The notes under the pieces were generated by a model. The model worked only from the letters and a program-made list of their open reading frames with translations, was not told where the DNA came from and did no database searches. The translations under genes and the position numbers were made by a program. DNA of 64,000 bases from Desmonostoc muscorum LEGE 12446 (lineage in GTDB: Bacteria; Cyanobacteriota; Cyanobacteriia; Cyanobacteriales; Nostocaceae), in NCBI RefSeq assembly GCF_015207005.2, contig NZ_JADEXS020000001.1, positions 1,178,001-1,242,000 on the forward strand, given 5' to 3'. Shown here piece after piece: positions 36,733 through 45,721 of the stretch. How positions within the stretch are numbered: position 1 is the stretch's first letter; every line of letters starts with the position of its first letter.

Positions 36733-38808
36733 ATGGGCAAGGTAGTCGGCATCGACTTGGGTACAACCAACTCAGTAGTCGCCGTGATGGAGGGTGGCAA
36801 GCCGGTGGTGATTGCCAATGCAGAAGGAATGCGAACAACCCCCTCCGTAGTTGGCTTCAGCAAAGAAGGCGAAAGGGTAGTTGGGCAAATGGCACGGCGA
36901 CAAACCGTCCTCAACCCCCAAAATACCTTTTTCGCAGTGAAACGCTTTATTGGGCGCAAATATGGCGAACTGAACCCAGATTCAAAGCGTGTACCCTACA
37001 CCATTCGCAAAGACGAAGTAGGTAATATTAAAGTCGCCTGTCCCCGCCTGAATAAAGATTTCGCCCCGGAAGAAATTTCAGCAATGGTGCTGAAGAAATT
37101 GGCAGACGATGCTAGTCGCTATTTGGGTGAACCTGTGACAGGGGCAGTAATTACAGTACCGGCTTATTTTAATGATTCCCAGCGGCAAGCAACCCGCGAT
37201 GCTGGCAGAATTGCTGGTTTAGAGGTACTGCGGATTCTGAATGAACCAACTGCTGCATCTTTGGCTTATGGATTAGATCGGGGTGACACGGAAACTATCT
37301 TAGTATTTGACTTGGGTGGTGGCACCTTTGACGTGTCGATTTTAGAAGTGGGCGATGGCATATTTGAAGTGAAAGCTACCAGTGGAGATACACAACTCGG
37401 TGGCAATGATTTTGACAAAAAAATAGTAGATTGGTTAGCAGAGCAATTTTTGGAAACAGAAGAGGTAGACTTAAGACGCGATCGCCAAGCTTTGCAACGT
37501 CTGATGGAAGCTGCGGAAAAAGCCAAAATTGAACTTTCTGCTGTCAGCATCACGGATATTAACTTACCTTTCATCACCGCCACAGAAGATGGCCCCAAAC
37601 ATCTGGAAACTCGTCTCACTCGTTCCCAGTTTGAAGGCTTATGTGGTGATTTGATTGGGCGATTGCGGATACCAGTTAAACGCGCCCTCAAAGATGCCGG
37701 ACTTTCACCTAGAGACATTGAAGAAGTTGTGTTAGTTGGCGGTTCCACAAGAATGCCAATGGTAAAGCAGCTAGTACGGGACTTGATTGGCATAGAACCC
37801 AACGAAAATGTCAACCCCGATGAAGTGGTGGGAGTGGGTGCAGCAATTCAAGCAGGCATACTTGCAGGCGAACTCAAAGATGTGCTGCTTTTGGATGTCA
37901 CACCGCTATCTTTGGGATTGGAAACCATCGGCGGCGTCATGAAAAAACTCATTCCCCGCAATACTACCATACCAGTACGTCGCTCTGATATATTTTCTAC
38001 ATCGGAAAATAATCAAAATACTGTGGAAATTCACGTAGTCCAGGGCGAACGAGACATGGCAGCAAACAACAAGTCTTTAGGACGGTTCAAGCTGTATGGC
38101 ATCCCACCAGCGCCACGGGGGATTCCCCAAGTCCAAGTATCCTTTGATATCGATGCCAATGGAATTTTGCAGGTAACAGCCTTAGATAGAACCACTGGTA
38201 GAGAACAGAGTATCACCATTCAAGGCGCTTCTACCTTGACAGAATCGGAAGTAAATCGGATGATTCAGGATGCTCAAAAATACGCCGATGTCGATCGCGA
38301 ACGTAAAGAACGAGTAGAAAAGCGGACTCGTTCGGAGGCGTTGATTTTCCAAGCAGAACGACAACTTAGAGAAGTAGCTTTGGAATTTGGTATGCAGTTT
38401 GCCCGCAACCGCCGCCAAAAAATTGATAATATCTGCCAAGAACTACGAGAAAGTCTCAAGGAAAACGACGATCGCGGTATTGACCAAACCTACGCCGATC
38501 TGCAAGATGCTCTATATGAGCTAAATCGAGAAGTCCGCCAGTATTATGCTGAAGACGAAGACGACGATTTGTTTGGCACTATCCGTGACATCTTTACTGG
38601 TGGCGATAAAGAACGGGAACGCGACTCTGCCAGAGATACATTTCGGGAACGCGACTCCTATGGTAGAGACTATGGCAGAGACCGAGACTCTGGCAGAGAC
38701 TATGGCCGAGATAATCGTTCTTCTTCCTATGAAAATCGTCCTCCCCGCAAATCCCGTCCAAGTTACCAAGATAACTGGGATGATGAAGAAGACAATGATT
38801 GGTTATAG
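36733..38808 (+). CDS. dnaK1: Hsp70 chaperone DnaK (DnaK1-type)
   Basis: 691 residues. A complete Hsp70: [68 protein letters not shown] and [20 protein letters not shown], then the substrate-binding part from [19 protein letters not shown]. After the lid it ends in a charged Arg/Asp/Tyr/Gly-rich tail ([16 protein letters not shown]) of about 65 residues, unlike DnaK2; length and tail fit the cyanobacterial DnaK1 branch. dnaJ follows 214 bp downstream, implying a functional pair. Confidence 0.95.
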   Translation: MGKVVGIDLGTTNSVVAVMEGGKPVVIANAEGMRTTPSVVGFSKEGERVVGQMARRQTVLNPQNTFFAVKRFIGRKYGELNPDSKRVPYTIRKDEVGNIKVACPRLNKDFAPEEISAMVLKKLADDASRYLGEPVTGAVITVPAYFNDSQRQATRDAGRIAGLEVLRILNEPTAASLAYGLDRGDTETILVFDLGGGTFDVSILEVGDGIFEVKATSGDTQLGGNDFDKKIVDWLAEQFLETEEVDLRRDRQALQRLMEAAEKAKIELSAVSITDINLPFITATEDGPKHLETRLTRSQFEGLCGDLIGRLRIPVKRALKDAGLSPRDIEEVVLVGGSTRMPMVKQLVRDLIGIEPNENVNPDEVVGVGAAIQAGILAGELKDVLLLDVTPLSLGLETIGGVMKKLIPRNTTIPVRRSDIFSTSENNQNTVEIHVVQGERDMAANNKSLGRFKLYGIPPAPRGIPQVQVSFDIDANGILQVTALDRTTGREQSITIQGASTLTESEVNRMIQDAQKYADVDRERKERVEKRTRSEALIFQAERQLREVALEFGMQFARNRRQKIDNICQELRESLKENDDRGIDQTYADLQDALYELNREVRQYYAEDEDDDLFGTIRDIFTGGDKERERDSARDTFRERDSYGRDYGRDRDSGRDYGRDNRSSSYENRPPRKSRPSYQDNWDDEEDNDWL

Positions 38809-39022
38809 TTTCTGATTGGAGTGGGGAGTCAATCAATTTTGGATTTTAGATTTGAGATTTTAGATTTTTCCTGAAATCTAAAATTCCAAATTAAAAATCT
38901 AGAATTGACGAAGTTAGAACTCAAAAGTAAAAAAATAAATCTTTCAATTTCTAACTTTTAATTCCTAACTCCTAATTAATCCAAAATCCCAAATCTAAAA
39001 TCTAAAATTTAAATAGCTGACT
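38809..39022. repeat. ATTTTAGATTT-type repeats between dnaK and dnaJ
   Basis: Alternating GATTTTAGATTT and complementary AAATCTAAAAT units and TAACTCCTAA units can form hairpins between the two chaperone genes. Confidence 0.65.
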
Positions 39023-40018
39023 ATGCAAAATTTGCAGAATTTCCGCGATTACTACGAAATTTTAGGAGTATCTAAAGACGCCTCCAACGAGGAAATTAAA
39101 AAGGTTTATCGGCGGTTAGCAAGACAGTATCACCCCGATCTCAATCCTGGAAATAAAGCAGCCGAGGATAAATTTAAGGATATCGGCGAAGCTTATGAAG
39201 TCCTTTCAGATCCAGCCAAGCGATCGCAGTATGACCAATTTAGCCGCTATTGGAAGCAAAAAGGCTTTGCAGGCAACAAACAGACGCCAAAGGCTAAAAG
39301 CTGGCAAACTGGCGCTAACGGTCGCAACGATAATCAGGATGTAGATCCAAGTCAGTTTGCTGACTTTGAAAGCTTTATTAATCAAGTTATCGGCGTCAAA
39401 AATCAAAATGGGGCAAATACCTCTAATAATGGTGCTTCCAGCGATCCGTTTCGTTCACCGAGAACAAAAGTTGCCTACACAGTTAACACCCCACCCCGCA
39501 CTACTCGTAGGGACATAGAAGCCAGATTAACTTTACCATTAGAAAAAGCTTATCAAGGTGGTAATGAACGCATTCGCTTAGAAGATGGGCGATCGCTAGA
39601 AGTTACTATGCCTCCGGCGATGGTTACAGGTCAAACTATTCGTTTGCGAAACCAAGGCGTTGGTGGTGGCGACTTATACTTAAAAATTACCGTTGAGCCT
39701 CATTCATTGTTTAAGCTAGATGCTTTCAACATTCTCTGTCAAGTACCTGTGACTCCCAGCGAAGCAGTTTTAGGAGGTCAGGTAGAAGCACCCACTCTTG
39801 ATGGCCCTGTAAAAATGACCATCCCTCCCGGAGTTAGATCTGGCCAAAAATTTCGACTAGGGAATAAAGGCTACCCTAATGAAGATGGTAAACGTGGCGA
39901 TCAATTAGTGGAAATTCAAATAGTTACACCGAAAAATATTAGTCAAGAAGAACGAGAACTTTACGAAAAATTGCGACAAATTGAAACCTTTAAACCCCGT
40001 GCTGATTTAATACGTTAG
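39023..40018 (+). CDS. DnaJ-type co-chaperone (CbpA-like, no zinc fingers)
   Basis: 331 residues: N-terminal J domain ([23 protein letters not shown] in QYHPDLNPG), a Gly/Asn-rich linker (about 75-150), and two C-terminal beta domains ([40 protein letters not shown]). The four CxxCxGxG zinc motifs of type I DnaJ are absent, so it is a type II J protein. It stimulates Hsp70 ATPase, most likely that of the adjacent dnaK product. Confidence 0.93.
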   Translation: MQNLQNFRDYYEILGVSKDASNEEIKKVYRRLARQYHPDLNPGNKAAEDKFKDIGEAYEVLSDPAKRSQYDQFSRYWKQKGFAGNKQTPKAKSWQTGANGRNDNQDVDPSQFADFESFINQVIGVKNQNGANTSNNGASSDPFRSPRTKVAYTVNTPPRTTRRDIEARLTLPLEKAYQGGNERIRLEDGRSLEVTMPPAMVTGQTIRLRNQGVGGGDLYLKITVEPHSLFKLDAFNILCQVPVTPSEAVLGGQVEAPTLDGPVKMTIPPGVRSGQKFRLGNKGYPNEDGKRGDQLVEIQIVTPKNISQEERELYEKLRQIETFKPRADLIR

Positions 40019-40313
40019 TCTTCATCTTGAAAAATAGTTTCTATATCTTGTGAACCATGCAAGATACGTACAATTTCTATGCCTTCGTCTATTGGACGAT
40101 AAAAAATTAAATAATTTTAACTGGAAAATTTCGCAAAAACGCACCCAATTCAGGTCTTTGTTTGCCCATTTGCTGAAATTTCGCCAGTTTCGGAAAACTT
40201 TCTCGCAGAGTATCAAAAAGTTGATTGGCAGCTTTTGAATTATTCTGCGCTAGATATTTCCAGATATTCTCAATATCTTGCGATGCTTGACTAGAAATCC
40301 GAAATCGACTCAT
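40015..40313 (-). pseudogene. ParE/RelE-type toxin gene with a frameshift
   Basis: From the ATG at 40313 the frame reads MSRFRISSQASQDIENIWKY and on to LRNFPVKII, then stops at 40107. The missing C-terminus continues in another frame: NYLIFYRPIDEGIEIVRILH then [13 protein letters not shown], to a stop at 40015. Restoring one A in the AAAA run near 40118-40122 gives FPVKNYLIFYRP, the normal ParE sequence. The start overlaps the antitoxin stop by 4 bp, and the tail overlaps the dnaJ stop. Toxin probably inactive. Confidence 0.85.
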
Positions 40314-40669
40314 AGAGCATCGCTGTCAGTTAAATTTTGCTGTCCTCGTGCTTTAATATCTGCAAAAAAAGCTAAAAGTGACTCTTCATCATATTCGCTA
40401 TATTGTCCAGCCTCAAGTTGCTTAATACCAATATCAATCTGACTGCGTAATGCTTCTAGCTTGAGTTTTTGCAGTTCTTCTTCAAGGTGCTGGAGTTGAT
40501 CTATCATCTGCTGAAACGCTTGTGCTTCATGTACTACAACCTCAGCTTTACCATTCACAGTTAGTACAAGGGGGGATTTTGTGGCCTTGATCCTTTCTAC
40601 GTAGTCCTTGGCATTGCGCTTAAAGTCAGTGAGAGTTTGAATATTTTCGAGATTAATTTTGACGTGCAT
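40310..40669 (-). CDS. Phd/YefM-family antitoxin
   Basis: 119 residues. The N-terminal DNA-binding Phd fold is seen in IQTLTDFKRNAKDYVERIKA and SPLVLTVNGKAEVVVHEAQA, followed by a long helical C-terminus (LQHLEEELQKLKLEALRSQI) that would wrap the toxin, ending EEESLLAFFADIKARGQQN-like acidic residues. It precedes and overlaps the ParE-like gene (ATGA), the usual antitoxin-first order. It may persist as an autoregulator or anti-addiction gene now that the toxin is frameshifted. Confidence 0.88.
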   Translation of the reverse strand: MHVKINLENIQTLTDFKRNAKDYVERIKATKSPLVLTVNGKAEVVVHEAQAFQQMIDQLQHLEEELQKLKLEALRSQIDIGIKQLEAGQYSEYDEESLLAFFADIKARGQQNLTDSDAL

Positions 40670-40819
40670 CGCATCTAATAAAATGCTTTATTAAATATTT
40701 TATCAAATGCTAGAGTTGTTGTGTCTTCATACCGTCTTCACCAATTGACAAAGGATTTAAAATATAAAAAATATCTTTTGAGCGAAGTGACTCAAACAGC
40801 CGTGAATCAGAAAGGGACA

Positions 40820-41341
40820 ATGGCACAAAGCAGTAAACCAACTTATTACTCCCTGCTAGAACTGCATCCCTCGGCATCGGTAATCGATATTCGTCGGGCT
40901 TATCGGCAACTGAGCAAACGCTATCATCCTGATACTACAGATTTGCCTGCTGCTGTAGCTACTGCCAAATTTCAGCAACTCAATGAAGCTTACGCCACCC
41001 TGAGCCATCCAGAACGTCGGTTAAGCTACGATTTAAAAATTGGCTATTCTCGCTTTGGAGTGATTCAAGCACCTCCTGATTTGAATCATCCCGTATCGCG
41101 TTCTCATGACTTCTCAAAATCAGCTTATCTGGATGCCAGCGATCGCCCCCTCTCATCTGGCGAAATTTTCGCTTTATTTATGCTGGTGTTAACATTTGTA
41201 GGTTGTTTGTTACTAGCAGTTGCCATTGGCTTAACTCGTGGTGACCCTGCTTTGCAAACACATTTGCAGCAACCAAATCCATCTGTACAGCACAATTCAG
41301 AATTCAGAATTCAGGAGTCAGAATTCAGAATTGGGAAGTAA
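40820..41341 (+). CDS. Membrane-anchored J-domain protein
   Basis: 173 residues from the ATG at 40820 (MAQSSKPTYYSLLEL); AAAGGGA lies upstream. The N-terminal J domain is complete (DIRRAYRQLSKRYHPDTTD with HPD), followed by a linker and one C-terminal span (LFMLVLTFVGCLLLAVAIGL). The last 15 or so residues (HNSEFRIQESEFRIGK) are coded by the AATTCAG repeat, so the original stop was lost or shifted. It would recruit an Hsp70 to a membrane. Confidence 0.85.
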   Translation: MAQSSKPTYYSLLELHPSASVIDIRRAYRQLSKRYHPDTTDLPAAVATAKFQQLNEAYATLSHPERRLSYDLKIGYSRFGVIQAPPDLNHPVSRSHDFSKSAYLDASDRPLSSGEIFALFMLVLTFVGCLLLAVAIGLTRGDPALQTHLQQPNPSVQHNSEFRIQESEFRIGK

Positions 41342-41470
41342 AACAGGTTTAATGTCTGACACTAAAACTAGTTTGTGTACTTCACGCTTCTTGATATCTC
41401 CTGTAATTACCCTGATGGTAATTAAATATTAAAAAATTTCCTAATCCAAAATCCAAAATCTAAAATTCCT

Positions 41471-41743
41471 ATGTCTTTTCTTCCCTCAGATACCCCCTTA
41501 TACAATCATCCCCTGCCACAAATTGAGCAGTGGCTAAAAGACCAAGGTTGTCAACAAGACGAAACACAGCGGCATTGCTGGCGTGTGCAGCGGCCTAGTT
41601 GGCAAGCTGAACTTTGGCTTGATGTTGAGCAAATCGTAGTGCGATACATCCAATCTGGGGAAAATGGACAAGACATCCAACGCTCATTCAAATATTCTCT
41701 AAGTCGGGAAGATATAGAACAAGCGGTGTTTTCTGGACCGTAA
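41471..41743 (+). CDS. DUF3143 family protein
   Basis: 90 residues. The pattern TPLYNHPLPQIEQWLKDQGC, WRVQRPSWQAELWLDVEQI, VVRYIQSGENGQDIQRSFKY and LSREDIEQAVFSGP is the small DUF3143 family of cyanobacteria and photosynthetic eukaryotes. Role unknown. Follows the J-domain gene after about 130 bp of repeat. Confidence 0.88.
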   Translation: MSFLPSDTPLYNHPLPQIEQWLKDQGCQQDETQRHCWRVQRPSWQAELWLDVEQIVVRYIQSGENGQDIQRSFKYSLSREDIEQAVFSGP

Positions 41744-41786
41744 ACTAAGTGCTGAGTACAGTTCACCATCAAAAGCGCCAAGGAAA

Positions 41787-41987
41787 AGCGATCGCTTGCA
41801 ATGAAATTTACTCCTAGTCCGGCAAAAAACCATGCAAATACTGAGGCAGAAATTAGCGGCTGGGTCTGATTGTAAATTTAGACTAAAGTTGATAGCGATC
41901 GCCTTTTCACAAATTGTAAAATGTGCTATTCAAAAATGCTTGTCAAGTAGGAATCACGGCTTTACCCATCAATAAAGGAAGGGTGAG
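41787..41987 (+). repeat. Duplicated leader of DUF4157 cassette, copy 1
   Basis: About 200 bp upstream of the first DUF4157 gene, nearly identical to 45519-45721 and 47967-48149. Shared landmarks are AAGCGATCGCTTGCAATG (copies 1 and 2), CCGGCAAAAAACCATGCAAA, AGACTAAAGTTGATAGCGA, GTAGGAATCACGGCTTTA and the ribosome-binding GGAAGGGTGAG next to the ATG. It probably contains the promoter. Confidence 0.9.
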
Positions 41988-44126
41988 ATGAGCAACAGTT
42001 ACACTTTTGGGCACAAGAAAGCAGGTACATCAACTTTTTCATATTCGTCGCTGATCTCACCAACTACTCCAACGCTGGCGAACCCAACACGAGGCTTTGG
42101 TTTACCAACAAATAACACTCCTATCCAACAATTAACCTCAGAATCAACCAACCAGGAAGAAGCGCAGTCTGCTAACGAGCAATCCTTGGAACCACAAGCT
42201 ATTAAGCAACCGTCTTTTAGTCACGACATTAGTCGCATAGCGTTGCGTCGTCCCCAGGCAAAGCTGACGGTGGGAGAACCAGGGGACAAGTATGAACAAG
42301 AGGCGGATTGGGTGGCAAATCAGGTAATGCAGATGGTTGTCCCCCAGAAACTGAACGCTCCTACCGTGAACTCCGTACAAGACTCCTTACAGCCAAAATG
42401 TGCAGCTTGTGAGCAGGAAGAAGAGAAAGTACAAACTAAGCCATCCCTAGAACCTGCTACTGATCGTGGCTTACAGGCAGGGGATAATATTGAGAGTCAG
42501 ATCAATACTAGTAAAGGTGGGGGAAGTCTGTTATCAGATGAAGTCAGAGGCTTCATGGAACCCCGCTTTGGTGCCGATTTTAGCTCCGTTCGGGTGCATA
42601 CAGACAGTGAAGCGATGCAAATGAATCAGGAGTTGGGGGCACAGGCATTTACTCATGGTAGCGATATTTACTTTGGGGGCGGTAAGTCGGCTTTGAATAA
42701 TGAGTTGATGGCGCATGAGTTGACTCATGTAGTGCAGCAGACGGGGGCAGTTCAAACTAAGCAAGTCTGGAAACAGCCAACTGTCCAACGAAAGTGTTCA
42801 GTTTGCGAAAAAGAGGAACTAGAGGTACAGCGATCGCCTAACATATCAGCACTTTCTCAGTCTGGGATACAAAGATGGTCACCTTTTGATGATGACGAAG
42901 ATCAGACAGATTCAGAAAGTAGCTCAAGCGGAGGTATCTTAGACTGGGCAAAAGACAAAGCCAGTGGAGCGGTCGATACTGTCACTCAAGCCGGAAGCGA
43001 TGCTTATGACTGGGCTGAAGAAAAAGCCGGTGGAGCGGTCGATACTGTCACTCAAGCCGGAAGCGATGCTTATGACTGGGCTGAAGAAAAAGCCAGTGGA
43101 GCGGTCGATACTGTCACTCAAGCCGGAGGCGATGCCTATGACTGGGCTAAAGAAAAAGGCGGTGCAGCCGTAGATTCGGTTACCCAAGCCGGAAGTGATG
43201 CTTATGACTGGGCTAAAGAAAAAGGCGGTGCAGCCGTAGATTCGGTTACCCAAGCCGGAAGTGATGCTTATGACTGGGCAAAGCAACAAGGCAGTGAAGC
43301 AGTGGAAGCTGTTACAGACCTTGGGGGTGAAGCTACTGATTGGATCGCTAATTCGTATGGTATTCAGGTGGATTGGAACAGCGAACCTGGAAGATTGGTA
43401 AGAGCTTGGACTTATGGGCTTGATCCAGAGCTTGTCCAAAATCTTCGTAGCAAAAATCCTACAGACTTGCACAACTTGATAGATATTCCTGAACAGGTGC
43501 AACAAGCAGCTAACGTATTGGCGGCACAAGCAAGCATGAATGTAGCGCCTGCTCCTGTACCTGTTACTCCTACTCCTAATCCTATTCCTCCTTTTCTTAT
43601 TCCTGAACCTGTGCCTGTTCCTCCCGGACCTGCACCGATTCCTCCGGCACCTGTGACACCTGTTTCTCCAGGTCCGAGTCCTGTTCCTCGTATTGGCCCT
43701 GGTGTTCTTTTAGGTCCTATTGCTGTAGGAATAATAGTTTTCATCGCAATCATGTTAATTCCTTCAAATATATTTCAAAAAGGTAAGACAGAAGATGAAT
43801 ATTTGGAGGAAAACAGGAAAAGGGAAGAAGAAAAGAAAAGAAAACAGAAACAGCATCTAGGCGATTGTACTGAGACTCAGCATCGTGAACTTCAAGATGA
43901 AGTAAACAAACAATGTAAGCAGCTTGAACGCAGTTGTGATGATGAAACTCTTAATTGTGCAGAACTCAGAAGCAGATGGCAAAGAAACGAAAGATGTGCA
44001 AAGGCGCGAGAAAATATTAATCAAGAATGTTACCAAGGAGGAGATAATGGACATAGGGAAGCCACAGAATCAGCGCACATAGCTGAAGATAAATGTCGAG
44101 AACAATATCGTAAGAAAAAGTGCTAA
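41988..44126 (+). CDS. DUF4157 (eCIS core) protein with 22-residue repeats and Cys-rich C-terminal domain
   Basis: 712 residues. The first 20 residues (MSNSYTFGHKKAGTSTFS) recur in all three cassettes. Next come TVGEPGDKYEQEADWVANQV, a CxxC (KCAAC), and the DUF4157 end FGADFSSVRVHTDSEA to AHELTHVVQQ (HExxH, about 242), the core domain found in cargo of extracellular contractile injection systems. Residues about 320-441 are six 22-mer repeats (GAVDTVTQAGSDAYDWAEEK). A proline-rich stretch (518-570), one membrane span (about 571-592), and a Cys-rich tail (CTETQH, INQECYQGGDNGHREA) follow. The tail resembles domains that I recall at the ends of Rhs-type toxins. A likely effector. Confidence 0.82.
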   Translation: MSNSYTFGHKKAGTSTFSYSSLISPTTPTLANPTRGFGLPTNNTPIQQLTSESTNQEEAQSANEQSLEPQAIKQPSFSHDISRIALRRPQAKLTVGEPGDKYEQEADWVANQVMQMVVPQKLNAPTVNSVQDSLQPKCAACEQEEEKVQTKPSLEPATDRGLQAGDNIESQINTSKGGGSLLSDEVRGFMEPRFGADFSSVRVHTDSEAMQMNQELGAQAFTHGSDIYFGGGKSALNNELMAHELTHVVQQTGAVQTKQVWKQPTVQRKCSVCEKEELEVQRSPNISALSQSGIQRWSPFDDDEDQTDSESSSSGGILDWAKDKASGAVDTVTQAGSDAYDWAEEKAGGAVDTVTQAGSDAYDWAEEKASGAVDTVTQAGGDAYDWAKEKGGAAVDSVTQAGSDAYDWAKEKGGAAVDSVTQAGSDAYDWAKQQGSEAVEAVTDLGGEATDWIANSYGIQVDWNSEPGRLVRAWTYGLDPELVQNLRSKNPTDLHNLIDIPEQVQQAANVLAAQASMNVAPAPVPVTPTPNPIPPFLIPEPVPVPPGPAPIPPAPVTPVSPGPSPVPRIGPGVLLGPIAVGIIVFIAIMLIPSNIFQKGKTEDEYLEENRKREEEKKRKQKQHLGDCTETQHRELQDEVNKQCKQLERSCDDETLNCAELRSRWQRNERCAKARENINQECYQGGDNGHREATESAHIAEDKCREQYRKKKC

Positions 44127-44178
44127 TGTTTTGCTCCTTGGAACCAGGTTTTAGCTTTTTTAGAGGAAATTATTTGCT

Positions 44179-44664
44179 ATGGTTGAGTCTTCTGAAATAC
44201 AATCAGAAAAGCTTATTTTAGATATTGAAAAAGCTTTCTCTAATGTTGAGTACCCTGGAGATGATGAAATCGTCTACGACAACACTGGCTATCACTTGGA
44301 GTGTAACGAAATCAAAGAAGTCTTGAAGGGGAAGGATTGGCGATCTCTATCATTAGATATGCTGAGGTATCATGCTGAGGGTTTGTTCTTTTTGACTCCA
44401 GAAGGTTATCGGTTTTATTTACCAGCTTACCTTCTTGCCTCAATCCGCTCATACCGAGAGGCTGATATGATTCCTACAACAATTGTTCATAGTTTAAATG
44501 CGCCTCAAGAACAAGATTCAGAAATGGCTCCGTTTTCTAGTCGGATTAGTAACTTTAATCAAGATCAAAAAACTGTAATCAAGAGATTTTTAGAGTTTTT
44601 GAGAACTAAGTACACCGGGGTTACCTCTCTTGAGAGAATAGATACTGCCCTCAAAAGATTTTAG
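44179..44664 (+). CDS. Possible immunity or accessory protein (DUF6714-like)
   Basis: 161 residues, 52 bp downstream of the first DUF4157 gene on the same strand. Motifs: FSNVEYPGDDEIVYDNTGYH, LECNEIKEVLKGKDW, YHAEGLFFLTPEGYRFYLPA and YLLASIRSYREADMIP, the pattern of a family I recall as DUF6714. No signal or membrane segment, so cytoplasmic. The position directly behind a putative effector suggests an immunity protein; that is inference from context only. The other two cassettes have no such gene. Confidence 0.65.
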   Translation: MVESSEIQSEKLILDIEKAFSNVEYPGDDEIVYDNTGYHLECNEIKEVLKGKDWRSLSLDMLRYHAEGLFFLTPEGYRFYLPAYLLASIRSYREADMIPTTIVHSLNAPQEQDSEMAPFSSRISNFNQDQKTVIKRFLEFLRTKYTGVTSLERIDTALKRF

Positions 44665-44802
44665 TACCATCGCATTTGCCGTAGCAATTCTCTTACCCTG
44701 CGGGAAGCCAGCTACAAAGACACTACGCGATCGCTACTGAAAAAGAGAGAGGGAGATCAAAGTTGAAAAGGTAGAAGGGCGATCGTGTTCGGAGCGATCG
44801 CA

Positions 44803-45090
44803 CTATGACTGCTCAATTGTATCGCCAGCCTTGTCTTGACTCTCCATCAACGACACACCATTCTTCCACAGTTCATACTCGCTAAGATCAATCTCCTCAT
44901 TCCACACAATCCCATAGCCCCCTGGCTCGACCTTAAAGTTCTTAAAAAAAGCAGGTTGTCGAAGTGGAGAAAACATTGGAGTATCTAAGAGATGACGAAC
45001 ATCGTATTTTTTCACCTCTTGATTGGTAAATTCAATCACTAGAGTAGTATCATCGATTGCTTTGACTTGATAAATTCGGGGATACAACAT
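44803..45090 (-). CDS. DUF2442 family protein
   Basis: 95 residues. DUF2442 pattern: YQVKAIDDTTLVIEFTNQEV, KKYDVRHLLDTPMFSPLRQP, FFKNFKVEPGGYGIVWNEEI and DLSEYELWKNGV. It starts 19 bp after the stop of the DUF4160 gene; the two families commonly sit together and may form a toxin-antitoxin-like pair, with function unproven. An interrupted second copy lies at 47402-47951. Confidence 0.9.
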   Translation of the reverse strand: MLYPRIYQVKAIDDTTLVIEFTNQEVKKYDVRHLLDTPMFSPLRQPAFFKNFKVEPGGYGIVWNEEIDLSEYELWKNGVSLMESQDKAGDTIEQS

Positions 45091-45109
45091 AGCTGCTTTT
45101 AACCTAAAT

Positions 45110-45358
45110 TTACTTCAAAGGAGGTAGCTTACGAAACTCCTGAGTATTCCACATTTGCAACAGATCTTGCTGGTATAAAGTTGCCCACTCTAGGACTAGC
45201 TTTTGTGCCCGATTTGGCAAATCTCCTTCAATGATTTCAAGTGATTCAATGCTGACTAACCCATTGTACTCGCCATATATTGCATGAAAATGAGGTGGAG
45301 GGTGATCGCCAAAGAAGACTTTAATCACAATTCCATAGAACCGTGCAACCTCTGGCAT
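45110..45358 (-). CDS. DUF4160 family protein
   Basis: 82 residues from the ATG at 45358 (MPEVARFYGIVIKVFF); a TTG at 45373 would add five. DUF4160 pattern: FFGDHPPPHFHAIYGEYNGL with the conserved D-H-x-P-P-H-F-H, then GDLPNRAQKLVLEWATLYQQ. It is upstream of, and probably co-transcribed with, the DUF2442 gene. The corresponding gene is missing from the second copy of this block. Confidence 0.9.
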   Translation of the reverse strand: MPEVARFYGIVIKVFFGDHPPPHFHAIYGEYNGLVSIESLEIIEGDLPNRAQKLVLEWATLYQQDLLQMWNTQEFRKLPPLK

Positions 45359-45518
45359 AACGACATCTAACAAATACTTAACCCGTCTATTTTACCAAAA
45401 TGCGTAGCCGTAAGGCTTGTCATCAGACATCGCCGCTCCTTTGAGTTGAGGTGCGTAGTTTATCGCCGCAGACATTGCCAATTTTGTAAAGTCGGCATAG
45501 CTGGCAAAAGCACCCACC

Positions 45519-45721
45519 AAAAGCGATCGCTTGCAATGAAATTTACTCGTAGTCCGGCAAAAAACCATGCAAATACTGAAGCACAAATTGGCGGCTAGGT
45601 CTGATTGTAAATTTAGACTAAAGTTGATAGCGATCGCATTTTCACAAATTGTAAAATTTGCTAGTTAAAAATGCTTGGCAGTAGGAATCACGGCTTTATC
45701 AGTTGATGAAGGAAGGGTGAG
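45519..45721 (+). repeat. Duplicated leader of DUF4157 cassette, copy 2
   Basis: Second copy of the leader described at 41787, including AAGCGATCGCTTGCAATGAA and GGAAGGGTGAG before the ATG. The stretch 45374-45518 before it carries a GCGATGTCTGATGACAAGCC repeat (on the minus strand) and no gene. Confidence 0.9.

Noticed and set aside
37266..37814. 182-codon minus-strand frame inside dnaK
   Set aside because: Antisense shadow of the Hsp70 ATPase domain.
42939..43529. 196-codon minus-strand frame with striking repeats (GLSDSIDRSTGFFFSPVISI)
   Set aside because: It is the antisense of the 66-bp repeats of the DUF4157 gene; an open antisense frame is expected from a 66-bp period.
45392..45586. 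64-codon minus-strand frame before the second DUF4157 gene
   Set aside because: It is built from the GCGATGTCTGATGAC repeat and the duplicated leader; no ribosome-binding site or recognisable domain.
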